Shown piece by piece: positions 61,450-64,000 of a stretch of DNA of 64,000 nucleotides. The notes beneath the pieces are model-generated. The model was not told the origin of the DNA, ran no database searches, and saw only the letters and a list, made by a program, of their open reading frames with translations. Origin of the DNA: Nymphaea colorata (Eukaryota > Streptophyta > Magnoliopsida > Nymphaeales > Nymphaeaceae). Location: positions 1,871,143 to 1,935,142 of the forward strand of contig NC_045138.2 of the NCBI RefSeq assembly GCF_008831285.2, given 5' to 3'. The position numbers were made by a program, and so were the translations under genes. Numbering within the stretch: the stretch's first letter is position 1; the number at the start of each line of letters is the position of its first letter.

Positions 61450-64000
61450 ATGAGATTGAGCTTGTTAATTATTTGATAATGGTGCTGCTTACTAAGTGGC
61501 TTAGTTAAAATATCAACAACCTGATCTTTGGAACAGATGTACTGAATTTTCAAATCTCCTTTAGCAAATTTTTCTCGAACAAAATGAAGGTCAATCTCTT
61601 TGTGTTTGCTGCGACTATGATACACAGGATGAGCTGCAAGATAGGTTGCGCCGATGTTGTCGCACCATAATATGGGAGGTTGTGATTGATCAACACAAAG
61701 TTCTTTTAATAAAAATTATAACCACATGATTTCAGCAGTAGTATTGGCAATGGATCGATACTCAGCCTCAGTGCTAGAACGAGAGACAACTGACTGCTTT
61801 TTAGCACTCCATGAAACTAGATTGGATCCAATAAACACTGCATATCCTCCTGTAGAGCGTCTATCATCAAGACATCCTGCCCAATCTGCATCACTGTAAG
61901 CATTAATATTTAAAACTGAACTAGGTCTAATAACAAGGCCATAATCAATAGTGTGCTTCAAATATCTTAGGATTCTCTTTACGGCATCCCAATGGGCATC
62001 AGTAGGATGATGCATGTATTGACAAACTTTGTTGACAACATAAGAGATGTCTGGACGAGTCACAGTAGAGTATTGAAGAGCGCCAACAATGCTGCGATAA
62101 AGAGTTGGATCATAAAAATTTGATCCAGTTTGAGCAGATAAAGCAGGGGAGCATGCCATGAGAGTTGAAACTCCCTTAGCTCCAAGCATATTTGTTCTTT
62201 TGAGAAGCTCGAATATATATTTCCTTTGAGACAATATTAGTTTATTGTCAATTCTTTTTGCTTCTATGCCCAAAAAGAAATGAAGCTCACCCAGATCTTT
62301 AATGGCAAACTCACTTTTGAATTGACAAATAATTTTATGAATATATTCTGGTGACCTTCCTGTTATGATCATGTCATCCATGTATACCAAAACATATAGA
62401 AATATTTCTCTTTTTCTCAAAATGAAAAGAGATGAATCTGTTTGAGCCCCTTTAAAACCAAGATTTTGGAGGAATAGACTAAGACGGGCAAACCATACCC
62501 TAGGAGCCTGTTTTAAACCATGTAAAGCACGTTCAAGCTTGCATACATGATTTGGGAAAGAATGATTTTGAAATCTGGGTGGTTGAGCCATATAAACTTC
62601 TTCTGAAATAGATCTATATAGGAATGCATTTTGAATATCCAGCTGATGTATTTTCCATTTGTGACTAATAGAAATAGTCAATACTGTCCGAATTGTAGTA
62701 GGCTTCACAACAGGGCTGAAGGTTTCAGTATAGTCAATTCCTTCTTTTTGACTATATCCCTTAGCGACGAGTCTAGCCTTGTATCTTTCCAATGATCCAT
62801 CTGCCTTTCCCTTGATTTTGAACACCCATTTACATCCTACAATGTGTTTGGCTTCTTTTTTTGGAACAAGTTTCCAAGTATTGTTTCGAATAAGAGCATC
62901 ATATTCTTCTTGCATGGCCTTCCTCCAATTTTCATCTTCAGATGCTTCCTTGAAACTTGAGGGTTCTTTGTCTTCAAGAAGAGTGGAGACAAGAGCTCTT
63001 GGAAGAGAGTGTTTGCTAGAAAAATATGTATGGAACTCATTGTATTTAGAATTAGGTTTGAAGATTCCCACTTGAGATCTAGTAGTCATAGGATGGACTC
63101 GTTCTTGATTTGGTTCATTTTCATTGGATTGGGTAAGCTCCTCATTTCCAAGAGTTTCAGGTTGAGATTCACTATTTGTTTCAGACTGAAGTAAGGGTTC
63201 CTCTGAAGTTGTGGAGGTACTAGATGATGGTATTGTAGGGTTTGAGAACTGATATTCATGAGGGGAGGTTAAAATTATAGCTTGGTTTTGAGTTTCTAGA
63301 TCTTGAGTTCTAGTTTCTTGAGTATCAATAAAAAGAAATTTTTTCTCATTAAATTGGACATGTCTCGAAATATAGATTTTATGGGTTCGCACACCCAAAC
63401 AATAATATCATTTATGTTGAGGAGCATAACCCAAGAAAACACATCTTTCAGAACAGTAATCTAATTTATTTTTCTAATAAGCTCTTAAACAAGGAAAGCA
63501 TTCACATCCAAAGATTTTGAGGAAGCCACAGTCAGGTTTCTCTTTGAACAATTTTTTCAAAGGAGAAGCAAAATCAAGAATCTTGGTTGGCATTCGGTTA
63601 ATCAAATATACAGCAGTACAAAAAGCATATGACCAAAAGTTCTTGGGAATATTACTTTCTGCCATTAGAGATAAACCTGTTTCAACAATATGTTTATGTC
63701 TCCTTTCAGCTGCTCCATTTTGTTCAGGGGTATGAGGACATGATATTCTATGTCTAATCCCATTACCGACAAGATATGATTGAAGCCCTTGAAATTCTCC
63801 TCCCCAATCTGAGTGAAAATATTTTATCTTGTGCCCAGTGAAATTTTCAGAAAGTGCCTTGAAAGCTTTAAAAACATGACTGACATCTGATTTTTTTTTT
63901 CATCAAATAAATCCAAGTATATCTTGAAAAGGCATCCATAAAAATCACATAGTACTTAAAACCATTCACACTCTCTACTGGGGCTGGACCCCATACATCA
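61450..64000 (-). pseudogene. Decayed pol of copia element 2 (integrase, RT, RNase H)
   Basis: The largest frame (61716-63398) holds the linker, reverse transcriptase ([42 protein letters not shown], and YMDDMIITG in the active site, near 62370) and most of RNase H (YSDADWAGCLDDRRSTGGYA; SSTEAEYRSIA). A TAA at about 61713-61715 interrupts RNase H, whose end (SKHKEIDLHFVREKF, DILTKPL) continues in frame to 61450. Upstream, an integrase part is seen at 63474-64000 (NFWSYAFCTAVYLINRMPTK; FGCECFPCLRAY). Two stop codons (TAG near 63472, TGA near 63407) lie between it and the RT frame. The element is not autonomous as it stands. Confidence 0.9.

Larger units (their letters stand above)
61054..64000 (-). 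mobile_element. Ty1-copia retrotransposon 2, minus strand, cut by the window edge
   Basis: The 3' LTR is at 61054-61432 (379 bp, TG...CA ends). Reading the minus strand leftward to it, integrase, reverse transcriptase and RNase H sequences are present in copia order. It is inserted in exon 3 of BURP gene 3, antisense to it. The 5' LTR, gag and target duplication are beyond the right edge. Confidence 0.93.

Overview
The window is nuclear DNA of a flowering plant. The evidence is spliced genes with GT-AG introns whose products are plant-specific (a photosystem II maintenance protein, a BURP-domain protein, a plant-type sugar-phosphate/phosphate translocator), a eukaryotic tRNA-Ser with a Pol III stop, plant Ty1-copia and chromovirus-like Ty3-gypsy remnants, and AT-rich spacers full of (TA)n, (GA)n and (CA)n microsatellites. 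The species cannot be named from the sequence alone.

Layout. 1.56-3.1 kb: 3' exons of an MPH1-like thylakoid protein (+). 3.1-13.2 kb: AT-rich spacer with a dispersed repeat block in three copies and a GC-richer patch that resembles plant mitochondrial DNA. 13.5-22.3 kb: a nine-coding-exon translocator of the Arabidopsis At1g48230/At3g17430 type (+), with a probable non-autonomous transposon in intron 2. 23.66-23.74 kb: tRNA-Ser(UGA) (-). 24.36-28.18 kb: a five-exon SET-domain protein lysine methyltransferase (-) whose first coding exon is only 8 nt. 30.35-31.66 kb: a chimeric element carrying a 5'- and 3'-truncated divinyl reductase (DVR) fragment (-), probably captured by a transposon.

32.2-61.1 kb is a BURP gene cluster. 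Two near-identical units of about 8.4 kb lie in direct tandem (unit A about 32.2-40.6 kb, unit B from about 40.64 kb). Each has an intact three-exon BURP gene of 302 residues, a solo LTR-like segment and a deleted gypsy element. The A and B proteins differ at two residues. Unit B is interrupted at its 3' end by a nested insertion: a terminal-inverted-repeat element (48.47-55.27 kb) holding a decayed copia retrotransposon (48.89-54.74 kb, 200-bp LTRs). A third, more diverged BURP gene (59.47-61.05 kb) is cut inside its last exon by a second copia element on the opposite strand, which runs off the right edge.

The genes do not form a pathway. MPH1 and DVR both concern plastids, but the DVR copy is a dead fragment. 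The main story is local: repeated duplication of a BURP gene and serial transposon activity (insertion, nesting, gene capture, internal duplication). I saw no clearly novel biological system. The strongest candidates for a second look are the DVR-carrying chimeric element, the palindrome beside the nested insertion, the in-frame integrase duplication and the 24-bp array inside an LTR.
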